NCBI RefSeq assembly: GCF_001625215.2
Contig: NC_030389.2
Span: forward strand, 44,939,454-45,003,453
Source: Daucus carota subsp. sativus
Lineage: Eukaryota > Streptophyta > Magnoliopsida > Apiales > Apiaceae
Reading direction: 5' to 3'
DNA: 64,000 nucleotides
Of the stretch, positions 47,835 through 59,943 are shown in pieces. The stretch's first letter is position 1. Every line of letters starts with the position of its first letter. The notes below the pieces were generated by a model. The model was not told the DNA's origin, made no database searches, and was given only the letters and a program-made list of their open reading frames with translations. Both the position numbers and the translations under genes were made by a program.

Positions 47835-48540
47835 CTTTAAATTTATACGGCGAAAAGCAGGCAGTGCAATATATTCTCTCTGAGTAGTTGCTGTTGTGCC
47901 AAGAACAGTTAGATACCAGATGCCTTTAGGGTGCAACTTTCTTAATATATGATCATCATCAGACTTGCTGCAAACTGTGCAGAACATGTAGATGGTCAGC
48001 GTCAATACAAAACAAATGCTGCAATATAACTGAACACTAATTAGAAATTTCACCAACCTGCTTAGGATCATAAGAGTCCCCAACAAAAAAATGAAGAATA
48101 GCCCCAGGGGGATCAAGAGTATCAATAGGCATGTGTCGCCTCACTGTACCAGCCACACCCCCACTGGGCTCAGGTTCCTCATCTTCATTTATAGCTGATG
48201 AGCTAATCCTCCTTGATATAACAGTTTTGCAAACCACAGGTAAAATGTAACAATATATACTTCTATATTTTGCACATTTGCAGTATATTATTGAATCAGA
48301 TTTCTATATTGAAAGGATAGCAGCAGTAGCACAAATTCAGTGTGCAGTAGACATCAAACTAAATGAATCTTCTTATTTATTATATATTATATAATTTACT
48401 AATTACAGAAGAAAAAAAAAGGGGAAAGGCAATACCTTTCGAAGAAGATTGAGACTCAGAAAGTGTTGAAACCTGATAAGTGCTTCTGGTATCTATCTTC
48501 AAGCTTCCACTATCAAAGTCAGCATCTCTCACTACTTTCA
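47835..48540 (-). pseudogene. Sen1/UPF1-like helicase gene fragment
   Basis: Two stretches resemble the plant Sen1-like helicase group (Arabidopsis At2g19120/At4g30100 type). One at about 48,058–48,240 reads RRHMPIDTLDPPGAILHFF then VGDSYDP. The other at 47,835–47,967 reads DDDHILRKLHPKGIWYLTVL then TATTQREYIALPAFRR. A clean 35-codon exon with GT–AG borders at 48,436–48,540 (VVRDADFDSGSLKIDTR) precedes them and may belong to the same gene. The acceptor in front of the 48,240 exon reads acctg instead of acag, and the donor after it does not restore the frame, so the piece is decayed. These regions lie upstream of the ATP-binding domain, which is absent. The family call is from memory of conserved segments. 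Confidence 0.6.
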
Positions 48541-48737
48541 CCTACAAAATATCCAGAGACTAACTTCAGCATTTCATCTCTATTTAGTATTAGCAATTCC
48601 ATCAGATCATCAATGTGTAATTACAACAGGTACTCATTGTATCTAATTATTCATAGTCCCTATAAACTAATATATATAGGCAACTGCTCAAGTACAAAAC
48701 AGTTAGATTACAAACTACACAACTGTCACGATGATAT

Positions 48738-49773
48738 CTGATTGTTCTTTTGCTCAAACGGAGGGACACCATAAAGGAACTCATAGCGCAGTACACCAAG
48801 ACTCCAGATGTCGATACTTGCTCATGCTCTTCCAATGTAGAGCAAGTGCCAGAACTTTGTTAGTTCTCTCCATGGAGTGCTTCCGGCCCCCTATCTTTGA
48901 AGGTTGATCTCCCTTTCCTGCTGGCTGAGACACAGAAGTTAATTGTTGTTAATAGTCTTCAAGTTAAGCGAGGTCCTAACCGTGATAAACGAAGTAAAAG
49001 GAATGTCCAATGTTTGCGCCCTTACCATGAACACAATTAAAAGGAATATCCATTAACCACAGGAACTCATACCGCGGGATCATGATCATTTTGTTAATTT
49101 TACTACACTAATCCAATTGATGAAATACTACTTACAAAGATACTCTCCGACTCATAAAATAAGGTCGTGTACACGTCTCTCGCATCAACGTAGGTTCACG
49201 GCTCATAAAATAAGGTCGTGCACGCGTGTCTCACATCAACGCAGGTTAACGGAATAGAGCCTAATTTGATCTTCTGGAAGTGGGACATGAAATTTGGACC
49301 TTTTGGTTGATTACAAAAATCACTAATGGAATGAGCACACAAGTAGGTGCAGAGACTACTCGCTAGCTACCACACTTAATTAGTGCTAATCGAAGCAAAA
49401 AAAATAAATCTGATTTGGAGGCTGCATGCGTAACTAAGAGTTCAAACGTGGTATTATTGGCATTTATCTGTGCAGAAATTAAAAGCCGTGTGATTTGTTG
49501 CAACTTAACTATCGTGTGATCATTTGTTGCAACTTAACTATCAAATATAAATGTGTTTTAATATTTGTTTTCCTGCAATTAAATACAATACAGTGAATTG
49601 CACAAACATATGTTCCGACCCAAAAGACCCTTTTAGAGGATGAAATGCTCAAGAAACACACATGTAATGCACATACCTATCTCATGTGGTAAATAATCCA
49701 AAATTTCGTACATGATCTGTCTTTTGTTAATTCTGTGCACTAACCACCCAAAATCTGCAATATTAAGTTCTCC
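48738..49773 (-). pseudogene. Aurora kinase gene fragment
   Basis: Exon 49,773–49,677 has intact GT–AG borders and reads GELNIADFGWLVHRINKR then LDYLPHEI, matching the Aurora segment around the DFG motif and activation loop. The usual RRRTMCGTLDYLPPE is altered to KRQIMYEILDYLPHE, so the activation-loop Thr is lost. At 48,738–48,838 the next Aurora exon can be read as DIWSLGVLRYEFLYGVPPFE in a frame that is broken by a small insertion just before DIW. Between the two is another exon-like stretch of unknown origin (48,839–48,935: RKHSMERTNKVLALALHW). No glycine loop or catalytic HRD exon is present. A dead fragment. Confidence 0.75.
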
Positions 49774-50220
49774 CTGTAGGAACCCAGGGTGACAGATTAA
49801 GTAAAACAAACTACAAATCATATTACAAACAAAAATATGAGCCTATACCATAAAATAATTAAGAATATTAATAACCCAGATAATGGCTTTGGTATACTTT
49901 TGAGCAAAAGTTCAGTTGAAGACTTCCACCCTGAATATTGCTAGAACCAGTGAGAAATTGTTGTCCATAGACTGTTTGTGTGGAAGATCAAATAGAACAA
50001 AACTGAGTGAGAGGAGTAATAAATAAAAGATCAGAAGACATTAATAAAAAAAACACAATTATCATGGGTTGTTGATATGTTATTATAGATCCTATTAACC
50101 ATTCTATTACGCCAAAATGCATCAAAAGCATTGCCAGAGTTTTACTCGGCTCACCTAATACATTGATATTATTAAAGACTTAATAGACACTCTATTGATA
50201 AGTGATAACCATACTTTACT

Positions 50221-53200
50221 TGTAACATCTGGGATTATCCGTGTAAATATTTTAATGATTAATGAATATTATATGAATTTCTGTGAATTAATTGGTTCCT
50301 GTTCTATTTATTTAGTTATACAATTCTGATTAAATTTGAGGAATATCAATTTTTATATGTTCAGTACGAAATATAGTTTATTTAGATATTTTCATATCGA
50401 TTTATGTGTTGTCGTATGATTTTATATTTGATTTATGGATTTAATTACGTATATTATATTTAATTATTAATTATTTTAATTTTTCGAAAACCGTCAACTT
50501 GTAACGGTACCGAGATTTTATTTCCCGAAAATTTCAACAAAACTCACCTTTAGCCTAATTTGAGTATTCCGGACACTTTTCATGTTTTGACTTTTTCGAT
50601 CCGGAGTACGGTTTGTTCCGGAGCCGGTCCGGCGGAGTTTTTCGGTATTCGATAATTATCTGTTTGTCTCGATAAACGTGAAACTAGATATTTTTATACT
50701 CATCCTTATCTTGTAATAATTGCGGTGGGACCCGCATACTAATGACGGATTAAAAAGCCCCGTTTTGATGATTATCTCGAAAACCGGTACCGATTGGACC
50801 TGTTTTATTATATAAAGCTATTAAACATTGTATTTTCGTGTCATATATGATCCAAAGGGGTATTAATTTTTCATAACTATAAATAGCCTTAACCGCACTT
50901 TAATTCATCGGGGAAATCATAATCTCAGTTAAACACGGGTTTATCGAGAGAGTGTTCTTCGTGTTCTTGAGATTCAAACAAGGATTTGGAAGCGTTATCG
51001 GACTCGGATCTTGGCGTTTAAGCACTCAAATCGAAGGTTTTGAGGAGTAGAATCTGATTTTGTCATCAAAAACATCAAGAAATTCGCAGGTGAGGAGAGA
51101 TTTAAGGTTTTAAATTCGAAGCCATTTAGTTTAAATTAGAGATTTTTGATTTTAAAGTTGTTGATGTGTTTTGATGATTGTATGTTGTAGATAATGTTCT
51201 CCTGATCATTTTGGTATATCATATGCTTGATTTGGAGTTCAATAACATGTAGAAGAGTCAGTTTAATTGTTGAAATGGTGTTCTTGGTGTTCTTGAGTGG
51301 TTTTGCCGGAAAAGCTTTGATTTTGGTCGGATTTTCGACCCGTTAATTCTGGGAAGTAGTGTTATATATGAATGGAAAGAGGGGAAAAAGAGGAGTATGT
51401 GGATGGGTTTTGATTGAGCAAAGGAGGCCGTATGGAACCGCCGGAGCTCGCGCCGTCGCCGGCTGCGGAGCTTTTCCGGTGGCTTCACGGCGGTCCTTTG
51501 CCAATAACAACAACGGGGATGAGTTCCTGGGAGTGAATACAACAGATCTGCACCTTTTGAGGGTGTTCTGGGCGGCGTGGTGTAACTCCGGCGGAACTCC
51601 GGCGGGTTACAGTCGGAGGTGGTGACCGGAGGGTCAAACTACGGTTTGACCCCCCAACTTTCGAAGAAGATGCAATTGTTTCCCCAAGCTTTTTATATTT
51701 GCAATTAAGTCACCCTGAAGGTTTTCAAACTTACGTTTTAAACCCTGAACTTTCAAAATCTTTTAAAAGTTTTGTTTATTTAAATTTAATTTCGAAAATC
51801 ATTTATTTTAATTTCAAAAATTGTTTTTAATTATTTATTAATTCAAAAATAAATCTGATTTAATTTATTAATTAATTTTAATTAGTAATTAATTATAATA
51901 ATTAGTCAATTAATTTAATTATTAATTGATTAATTGTTTTAATTAATTATTAATTGATTTTAATTGATTTATTAATTAGATTTAATTATTTTAAATAATT
52001 TTAAATGATTTTAAAATTCCGAAAAATTAGTTCGAGCTTTAAAATATTATTTTAAAATATGATTGAAGCTCGTTAATTGATTTTAAATTATTTCGGACTT
52101 GATTTCGAGTATCCAACAATGGATTATTTATTTATAAAATGATTCTTTGACCCGTTTTAATTCCGAAAAATGTTTAAAAATTCATATTAAATGCCAGAAA
52201 AATCCTTTTGACTTCAAACCTTCTTTGATAAATAAATTTCATTGAATATCTTATGTGATACGTGTAATGGCATATCTGATTGATGTGTTACGTGTCTACA
52301 TGAACATTATAGGATTGTTTCGACATATCTTTTGATCCGTAAGTCGGATTTAAGTGAAACGAAGGGTAGTTAGGAACTCGTTGCGAAGGTGTGATAATAA
52401 GAATAGTATGAGATCATATATTGATAAAGAATTGTTGTGATTAGCAGAAGAAGCGAGACGTAGGAAGGGAAAGCAAGTGGTGATAGAGTAGTATAGCGAG
52501 CAAGCGTAGTTGAAACTTGAGATCAGCTATATAAGGCAAGTTCCCTCAGACTTTCCTTCAATTATATGTTGTATCTATTGTGATTATTTAGTGAACTTTC
52601 TGATGAAGTCCTGTGACCTATTGAATTATCGCATGGATTATTTATCCTATGGATTCTTGAACCTTCAACCAAATTTCTTGAACTATTTTATGGATTATTT
52701 ATCCTATTGATTCTTGAACCTTCAACCAGATTTCTTGAACTATATTATGGATTACTTACCTTATTGATTCTTGAACCTTTGACCGATTCTTTGATACCTG
52801 CTACGAAACTTATTTCAATTGTAAACCTTCCATCTTTAAAACTTCTAAATGATTACCATAACAACCTAATTTCATTTCAAAAATATACCCTCGATACCTC
52901 AACCAGTTATCAATCACTTTTATTTCAGACCGTAACCAGTTGAACGACCCCAAATAACATCTGTTATGACATATAACTTACAGTTGATTGATTCTTTCCA
53001 TAAACTCCAGTTTCTTGATCTTAACAGCATTCATTTATACTTGGGTTCTTTTTGTGAACCTAGAACCCTTCTTCATATAAACACTAAATTTTGATATGCT
53101 TTGCCATCCTATGAGGCAATGTTTGATTCTTTGCTAAACCATGAAGATATTTCTCATTCCTCCTTTGAGATCCATCTGAGACACTTTGAATAGTAGTCTG

Positions 53201-53941
53201 CTTCTGCTTCCAAATTTATTTATGATGTTGATGTTTCTATTTTATTGAATAATATTGTTGATCATCTTGATTTTGATAGAATTGGATAGTTTTCTAAACT
53301 TGGACCAAATGAATGGTCAGACCAGATGAGTGGTCGCTTTAGGCCAATGTGTGCCTTGGATCCAGTAAACGAGCATGGTGGGACCTGCTCGGGGTTAGTG
53401 TCTGACTGATCAGCAGCCTAACCTTTGATTTTTGAAAATAAATTTAATATCCAATTCTAATCAATGTTCTAAAAACAAATCTTGGTATTGAGATTGATTC
53501 CTTGAGACACTGGTTTCCTTCAGCTTATGATTAATATTGTAAATTGATATTGTTATACTTGCTGAGCTGGTTAGCTCACTCTTGCGGTATTTTATGTTCT
53601 TTCCAGTGAAAGCAGAGAAAGTTGGTAACGATGACCCTCAGGCTAGTGGTAAGGCCAGGATTCCAGGCTAGGAGAGGAAGAAAGCTATCAGCGGCACCTG
53701 GCTTTTTATATATATGTACTAGTTTGAATAACGAGAGACAAACAATGTGTAAGCTTGTAAGATTTAAGTTTATATTCTGGGATTGGGTTTGTAATAATTA
53801 AAGTTATGCTGTGGCTTGTTTTATACTTTAACCTGTTGCGATCCATGGACAGCTAAGGGTCACTGCATATATTTTATTAATTACAGGTTTATGTTATGTT
53901 GTGGACCCCAAACTTCTGACCCGGGTTTGGAGGGCGCCACA
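50221..53941 (+). repeat. 5' LTR (3,721 bp)
   Basis: TG…CA bounded. Contains a TATA box, a GC-rich patch (about 51,430–51,620), an extremely AT-rich patch of ttaatt words (51,780–52,030), and two adjacent diverged copies of atttcttgaactat-tatggatta (52,670–52,760). Short ORFs on both strands occur identically in the other LTR and have no recognisable domain. Confidence 0.95.
50878..50886 (+). promoter_or_regulatory. LTR TATA box
   Basis: tataaatag, followed 25–35 bp later by the likely start site. The same motif lies at 60,601–60,609 in the 3' LTR. Genomic RNA would therefore have an R region starting near 50,910. Confidence 0.6.
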
Positions 53942-53944
53942 GGT

Positions 53945-53956
53945 TGGTATCAGAGC
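53945..53956 (+). other. Primer-binding site (initiator Met tRNA)
   Basis: tggtatcagagc lies three bases after the LTR end and is complementary to the 3' end of plant initiator methionine tRNA, the usual primer of this lineage. Confidence 0.9.
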
Positions 53957-54143
53957 GACAGGTTTAAAGTCAATGAAACAAGCCTAGATTGTTAGGTTGG
54001 GTAGAAGATTAGGACTAGAAAGGAGTGATAGGTAGATAGAACGTTGAGAGGTTGAGGAATTCGTAATAGATGTAGGGTTGATTCTGGTAGTGGATACAGA
54101 TTCTTATGCGTGTTTGTTTATGTTGATTCTCAGACTATCAGGT

Positions 54144-54731
54144 ATGTCAGGCCCCAGTACCCCGGTTCATTCTGATCATTCTGAGTCGACGGTTGAGGGA
54201 CTTCCACTCCGTCCTGGAGTTGTACCGGTATCTTCACCCAGGGCTCTTACACCCCCACCTGTAGCTGGACCTTCACGTCCACCTGGATACCCTCGTAGTG
54301 GACAGACCCCTATTGCACCTATACCACTTAGGGCTATACCCCCGCCCGCTCCTGTGATGTCCCCACCTGCTCCCTTTATACGACCTCCTATCCGTGGACC
54401 TCCACCAGAGCATGAGTCTTCTGGATTTTCAGGTGTCGGACCCTCTTATCCGTGTTCCCCTCTTTCGGTACCCTATCACTACTATCAGGCACTCTTGATG
54501 GAGAGAGAGGAGTTGTTGGGCCAGATTGGAGAGTTGACACAGGCGATGCAGAATCTAGATCCTAACAGGGGAGAGCGACAGTTGAGAGAGAATATCTTTG
54601 TCTTCCGGAGGATTGCAGCAGCGAGACTACATGGAGCCACTTCGGAGTTTGGTACCCCTGGGGATATTATAGACTGGGCTCGTTGGGTCTTGGAGCAGCT
54701 AGAGGTTATTGGAGGACCAGACTTTCCATAG
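54144..54731 (+). CDS. Proline-rich ORF upstream of gag
   Basis: From the ATG at 54,144 (MSGPSTPVHSDHSES) the frame runs 195 codons; an in-frame ATG at 54,078 would add 22. Residues 15–110 are rich in proline (SPRALTPPPVAGPSRPPGYP), the rest is a charged, probably helical region (MEREELLGQIGELTQAMQNL, then DIIDWARWVLEQLEVIGG). I recognise no family. It lies between the primer site and gag, in the sense orientation, without a stop. Extra ORFs upstream of gag are known in some plant gypsy lineages such as Ogre; whether this one is expressed is unknown. The downstream ATG fits best because it begins the proline-rich composition. Confidence 0.6.
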   Translation: MSGPSTPVHSDHSESTVEGLPLRPGVVPVSSPRALTPPPVAGPSRPPGYPRSGQTPIAPIPLRAIPPPAPVMSPPAPFIRPPIRGPPPEHESSGFSGVGPSYPCSPLSVPYHYYQALLMEREELLGQIGELTQAMQNLDPNRGERQLRENIFVFRRIAAARLHGATSEFGTPGDIIDWARWVLEQLEVIGGPDFP

Positions 54732-55303
54732 GTCTGGAGTATATCAGATGTTGGAGATGATCAGTATCATAGTGAGTAGTGTGTATGATGCAGCTTGTAG
54801 TGAGTAGTATGTATCAGGTCAGCAGATTTTGTCATGTATATATAGACTAGCGGAGCTGACTAGATGATATGTATGTTGTTGTGGTTGTCAGCGGATTTTG
54901 ACATGTATATATAGACTAGCCGAGCTGACTAGATGATAGCCTTGTTGTTGCTGTTGTTGTACTTTACTTTTGACGAAGCGCTTGACGCTTGTATCTCCAG
55001 CACTGACTTATATATATCAGCATCTTTACTTTTCAGTCTTGTCCTTTACTTTATCGCACTTGTTTTACTTTACTTTACTTTACTTTCAGTACCGATCATA
55101 AACTCTTGTGATAATATTGCAACCTTTCTTTTAATACTTTACATTCTGTAAAGAAGAATGCAATTTATTTAGTTAAACAATCTAAAAAAAAAAAAAAAAA
55201 AAAAATGTTTTCAAAAATGTATAACTCTGTTTTCTTAAAAACCTTTTATAAAAAAAGAAAATTTGATTTGAAACGACTAAGTGAATTGTTTCTTCTTTAC
55301 AGA
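54732..55303 (+). other. Leader between the proline-rich ORF and gag
   Basis: Contains a two-copy repeat at about 54,820–54,935 (tatatatagactagc-gagctgactagatgata), tttactttac repeats (55,070–55,085), a run of 22 A (55,184–55,205) and the inverted repeat that includes the gag start. tttacag just before the start (55,296–55,302) could also act as a splice acceptor. Confidence 0.6.
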
Positions 55304-55306
55304 ATG
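55142..55306 (+). promoter_or_regulatory. Inverted repeat enclosing the gag leader and ending on the gag ATG
   Basis: cattctgtaaagaag (55,142–55,156) is the exact reverse complement of cttctttacagaatg (55,292–55,306), whose last three bases are the gag-pol start codon. Beyond this 15-bp stem the pairing continues imperfectly for about 25 bp inward. The loop contains the A22 tract. Base pairing is directly visible; a translational or splicing role is inference. Confidence 0.6.
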
Positions 55307-58300
55307 CCTCCAACAAGACATACTCGTGCCAACAGTGATCCTGAAGGCACCAACAGCATCAATGATAACAATGATAACCGGAATGTCAACATAGGCCCAG
55401 TAGATCCTGCTGTGGCCCAACTTATTCAAATTTTGGCTCAACAAACTGCTCATCTTACCCGACAACAGCAACATCAAGAGAATCCTAGGGTAACTTTTAA
55501 AACTTTTCAGGCAGTTCATCCTCCAGAATTTAAGGGCTCAGCAGATCCTGTTGCAGCCCAAACATGGTTAAAAGAAATGGAAAAGTGTTTTGAATTAGTT
55601 CCAGCAAGTGAGGACCAGAAAACAAAGTTTGCCAGTCATTACTTAAAGAGTGAAGCAACGTATTGGTGGGAATCTGTGAAGAATATGGAAGGTACAGTTG
55701 AGATTACTTGGGAGAGGTTTAAGGAATTGTTTTTAGAAAAGTATTTTCCTAGGTTTCTTCAAGATCAAATGGAGTTGAACTTTTTAGAGCTGAAACAAGG
55801 AAATATGTCTGTGGTTGAATATGAGAATAAGTTTGCGGAATTGGCTAGGTTTGTGCCAACCTATGTAGAGACTGATAGGCAGAAAGCAAAAAGGTTCCAA
55901 CAAGGTCTGAAGCCTTGGATTAGGAGCAAGTTAGCTATTTTGCAATTGGAGACTTATGCAGCAGTGGTTGAGAAGGCAATGATTGCGGAGGCTGAAAATG
56001 AGTTGTTTCAGAAGTCTAAAGAGGATAAGAAGAGAAAGCCAGACAATAGAGAAGGGCCATCCCATCAAGGGAGGTTCCAGAAGAAAGGGAAATTTCAAAC
56101 AGGAAGGAGTTCCAATTTTAAGAAGCAGACCATAGGCGGTGGTGGACAAAGTGGTCGTTTTATTATGGGAAATCAGGCCAATCAGCAGAGGTCTTCTATA
56201 CCAGAATGTCAGATATGTGGCAAGAGACATGGAGGAGTGTGTAACAAGCCGAACATAGTGTGCTTTAAGTGTAACCAGAAAGGACATTATTCTAGGGAAT
56301 GCCAGAACCAATCAGCAATAAGAGATCAGGCGAATAAGAGCTCAACAAGTAAAGCTCCAGCTATAGGATATGCATGTTTCAAATGCGGAAAGCAGGGACA
56401 TATGGCTAGAGATTGCAAAACATCAGCTCCAGTTAGTAATGCACTTAGAATCATGGGAACTGTTCCAGAAGTGAATGAGCCTCCTAGGGCGAGAGTCTTT
56501 GACATGTCAGTGAAGGATGCTATTCAGGATGCCGATGTCGTGGCAGGTACGCTTAACGTAAACTCTTTAAATGCCAAGGTGTTAATTGATTCGGGAGCCA
56601 CTAGATCATTTATTTCTCAAGCTTTTGTTGATAAGTTGAATTGTCCGGTTGAATTGTTGAATGAGGTTATGAATGTAGAGCTAGCTAATCAGGATCGTAT
56701 TCCCGTTAATCAAGTTTGTTCTGATTGTGAAGTTGAGATTTTAGGAAGTAAGTTTTGCGCCGACTTGATACCTTTCAAGCTGGGGGAATTTGATGTAATC
56801 TTAGGGATGGATTGGTTGTCTAAACATAGTGCGCAGATAGATTGTAAAAATAAGAAGGTAATATTAAAGGCACCAGACGATAAGATAATAACGTTTAGAG
56901 GACAAAAGCAAGTAAAGAAGTTCTTAACTATGATTCAAGCAAAGAGAATGTTACGTCAAGGATGCGAAGCCTATATTGCTTATGTAATTGATAAAAGTCA
57001 GGAACCCGTAAAACTTGAAAATATTCCTGTAGTGAATGAATTTCCAGATGTGTTTCCGGATGAGTTACCAGGACTTCCTCCAGATAGAGAGATAGAATTT
57101 GTAATTGACTTAGCACCTGGAACGGAGCCGATATCCAAAGCCCCGTATAGGATGGCACCCGTAGAGATGAAAGAATTGGCAAAACAATTACAAGAGTTAT
57201 TGGAAAAAGGAGTGATCAGACCGAGTGTATCCCCATGGGGAGCACCAGTGTTGTTTGTAAAGAAGAAAGATGGAAGTATGAGGTTATGCATAGATTACAG
57301 AGAGCTTAATAAGCTTACTATCAAGAATAGATATCCTTTACCCCGTATTGACGACTTGTTTGACCAGTTGAAAGGAGCAGAATATTTTTCTAAGATTGAC
57401 CTTAGGTCAGGTTACCATCAGCTCAAAATCAAATCTGAGGACATACCTAAGACAGCTTTTAGAACAAGGTACGGTCATTATGAATTTTTAGTGATGGCTT
57501 TTGGATTAACGAATGCACCAGCAGCTTTTATGGATTTAATGAATAGAGTCTTTAAGAAGTATTTGGACAAGTTTGTGATTGTTTTTATAGATGATATTCT
57601 GATATATTCTAAGACAGCTGAGGAGCATGCGGAACATTTAAGAACAGCCTTAGAGATACTAAGAAAGGAGAAGTTATATGCAAAGTTTTCTAAATGTGAA
57701 TTTTGGCTACAAGAAGTTCAATTTCTAGGACACATAGTGAGTCGTGAGGGAATCAAGGTAGATCCAGCAAAGATTGAAGCTATAATGAATTGGGAAAGAC
57801 CAAAGACCCCCACGGAGATCAGGAGTTTCTTGGGGTTAGCAGGTTATTATAGAAGGTTTGTACAGGATTTCTCAAGAATTGCAACCCCACTGACTAAGTT
57901 AACTAGAAAGAATGAAAAGTTCATATGGAATGAGAAGTGTGAGGAAAGTTTTCAGGAGTTGAAGAAGAGATTAGTGTCAGCACCAGTATTGTCCCTTCCA
58001 GATGATCAAGGAAATTTTGTGATTTATAGTGATGCCTCTTATAAAGGATTAGGATGTGTATTGATGCAGCATGATAAAGTTATTGCATATGCCTCTAGAC
58101 AACTTAAACCTCATGAACAAAAGTACCCCACTCATGACCTGGAGTTGGCAGCTATTGTATTTGCATTAAAAATATGGAGACATTATTTGTACGGAGAAAA
58201 ATGTGAGATTTATACAGATCATAAAAGTTTGAAGTATATCTTTACCCAGAAGGAGCTTAACATGAGACAAAGGAGATGGCTAGAGTTGATTAAGGATTAT

Positions 58301-59905
58301 GATTGTACGATTAAGTATCATCCAGGAAAAGCCAACGTTGTAGCAGATGCTTTAAGTAGAAAGGAGAGGTTAAACGTATTGACTGTGCCAGAGGAGTTAT
58401 ATAGAGAGTTTCAGAAGTTGGAAATCGAGGTAAGAATTCATGAACCATCAAAGATAGCAGTATATACCATGACCTTCCAACCAGAGCTATTAGAAAAGAT
58501 TAAGAAGTGTCAGGAAGAAGTAATGGATCAGGATGTAAACAAGTTAGTAGGAGAGGAGTTATGTACACAGAAAGATGATCAAGGGATTCTTAGATTTTCT
58601 TCCAGGATATGGATTCCACCGGTAACAGAGTTAAAGAATGATATCTTGCAGGAAGCACACAATTCTAAGTATTCAATTCATCCAGGCAGCACTAAGATGT
58701 ATAGAGATTTAAAGGAGAACTATTGGTGGCCAGACATGAAAAGAGAGATTGCAGAATGGGTAAGTAAATGTTATACGTGTCAAAGAGTGAAAGCAGAACA
58801 CCAAAGACCAAGTGGATTATTGCAACCTTTAGAGATTCCAGAATGGAAGTGGGAACATATTGCTATGGATTTTATTGTAGGATTACCAAGGACCAAAGCA
58901 AACCATGATGCCATTTGGGTGATAGTGGACAGATTAACCAAGTCAGCTCATTTTCTTCCGATCAATGAGAGATTCTCTTTGGATAAATTAGTTCATATGT
59001 ACTTGAAAGAGATTGTAGTTCGTCATGGAGTCCCCGTATCCATTGTATCAGATAGAGATCCACGATTTAATTCAAGATTTTGGAAAAGTTTTCAAGAATG
59101 CTTGGGCACCAAATTGAATATGAGTACGGCATATCATCCACAAACAGACGGCCAAAGTGAGAGAACTATTCAGACGATCGAGGACATGTTACGTGTTTGC
59201 ACAATCGATTTCAAAGGCAGTTGGGACGAACATCTACCTTTAGTGGAGTTTGCATATAATAATAGTTATCATGCAAGTATTGGGATGCCTCCTTATGAAG
59301 CTCTTTACGGACGCAAATGTCGATCGCCAGTATATTGGGATGAAGTCGGAGAACGCAAAATACTTGGACCGGAATTAGTACAACAAACAAAGGAAGTTGT
59401 CGAAATTATTCAGAAACGACTAATTGCAGCACAGAGTCGTCAACGAAATTATGCAGATCAATTCCGAAAGAACGTAGAATTTGAAGACGGAGAAGCAGTG
59501 TTACTGAAGGTATCACCATGGAAAGGGCTATCCAGATTCGGGAAGAAAGGCAAGCTAAGTCCCCGATACGTGGGGCCATTTGAAATCTTGAGGCGTGTAG
59601 GCAAAGTAGCATACGAATTGGCGTTACCCCCGCAAATGGAGCACATTCATAACGTCTTTCATGTATCAATGCTTAAGAAATATAATCCAGATTCGAAGCA
59701 TGTGATAGAGTATGAGCCGGTAGAACTCGAGGCAGATTTATCGTATGTAGAAAGGCCAGTGGAAATCCTAGATAGAAGAGAGAAGGTGTTAAGAAACAAG
59801 GTAGTTAATTTAGTAAGAGTATTGTGGAGAAACCCAAAGGTTGAAGAGTCAACCTGGGAATTAGAAAGTGATATGCGTGAAAAGTACCCTCATTTGTTCA
59901 CCTAA
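55304..59905 (+). CDS. Gag-pol polyprotein of Tekay/Del-type retrotransposon
   Basis: 1,533 residues from the ATG at 55,304 ([15 protein letters not shown]). The frame is open 33 codons further up, but those codons are the A-tract leader. Domains: gag (about 70–260), CCHC knuckles at 320 ([14 protein letters not shown]) and 358 ([14 protein letters not shown]), aspartic protease DSGA (429–432), reverse transcriptase with FIDDILIYS (IDD, D763–D764), RNase H (YSDASYKG, D910), integrase HHCC finger ([11 protein letters not shown]…CYTCQRVK) and DDE core (D1189, D1250, E1286 with 35 residues between the last two). The tail, [20 protein letters not shown], is chromodomain-like and in this lineage directs insertion toward heterochromatin. 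One frame carries gag and pol without frameshift, so processing must be proteolytic. No disabling change is seen. Confidence 0.95.
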   Translation: MPPTRHTRANSDPEGTNSINDNNDNRNVNIGPVDPAVAQLIQILAQQTAHLTRQQQHQENPRVTFKTFQAVHPPEFKGSADPVAAQTWLKEMEKCFELVPASEDQKTKFASHYLKSEATYWWESVKNMEGTVEITWERFKELFLEKYFPRFLQDQMELNFLELKQGNMSVVEYENKFAELARFVPTYVETDRQKAKRFQQGLKPWIRSKLAILQLETYAAVVEKAMIAEAENELFQKSKEDKKRKPDNREGPSHQGRFQKKGKFQTGRSSNFKKQTIGGGGQSGRFIMGNQANQQRSSIPECQICGKRHGGVCNKPNIVCFKCNQKGHYSRECQNQSAIRDQANKSSTSKAPAIGYACFKCGKQGHMARDCKTSAPVSNALRIMGTVPEVNEPPRARVFDMSVKDAIQDADVVAGTLNVNSLNAKVLIDSGATRSFISQAFVDKLNCPVELLNEVMNVELANQDRIPVNQVCSDCEVEILGSKFCADLIPFKLGEFDVILGMDWLSKHSAQIDCKNKKVILKAPDDKIITFRGQKQVKKFLTMIQAKRMLRQGCEAYIAYVIDKSQEPVKLENIPVVNEFPDVFPDELPGLPPDREIEFVIDLAPGTEPISKAPYRMAPVEMKELAKQLQELLEKGVIRPSVSPWGAPVLFVKKKDGSMRLCIDYRELNKLTIKNRYPLPRIDDLFDQLKGAEYFSKIDLRSGYHQLKIKSEDIPKTAFRTRYGHYEFLVMAFGLTNAPAAFMDLMNRVFKKYLDKFVIVFIDDILIYSKTAEEHAEHLRTALEILRKEKLYAKFSKCEFWLQEVQFLGHIVSREGIKVDPAKIEAIMNWERPKTPTEIRSFLGLAGYYRRFVQDFSRIATPLTKLTRKNEKFIWNEKCEESFQELKKRLVSAPVLSLPDDQGNFVIYSDASYKGLGCVLMQHDKVIAYASRQLKPHEQKYPTHDLELAAIVFALKIWRHYLYGEKCEIYTDHKSLKYIFTQKELNMRQRRWLELIKDYDCTIKYHPGKANVVADALSRKERLNVLTVPEELYREFQKLEIEVRIHEPSKIAVYTMTFQPELLEKIKKCQEEVMDQDVNKLVGEELCTQKDDQGILRFSSRIWIPPVTELKNDILQEAHNSKYSIHPGSTKMYRDLKENYWWPDMKREIAEWVSKCYTCQRVKAEHQRPSGLLQPLEIPEWKWEHIAMDFIVGLPRTKANHDAIWVIVDRLTKSAHFLPINERFSLDKLVHMYLKEIVVRHGVPVSIVSDRDPRFNSRFWKSFQECLGTKLNMSTAYHPQTDGQSERTIQTIEDMLRVCTIDFKGSWDEHLPLVEFAYNNSYHASIGMPPYEALYGRKCRSPVYWDEVGERKILGPELVQQTKEVVEIIQKRLIAAQSRQRNYADQFRKNVEFEDGEAVLLKVSPWKGLSRFGKKGKLSPRYVGPFEILRRVGKVAYELALPPQMEHIHNVFHVSMLKKYNPDSKHVIEYEPVELEADLSYVERPVEILDRREKVLRNKVVNLVRVLWRNPKVEESTWELESDMREKYPHLFT

Positions 59906-59930
59906 GCGATTCTGAGGACAGAATCCTTTT

Positions 59931-59943
59931 AAGGGGGGAAGGA
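59931..59943 (+). other. Polypurine tract
   Basis: aaggggggaagga directly abuts the TG of the 3' LTR, the position of plus-strand priming. Confidence 0.85.

Noticed and set aside
55931..57291. Antisense ORFs across gag-pol
   Set aside because: Shadows of a strongly coding sense frame; no independent signal.
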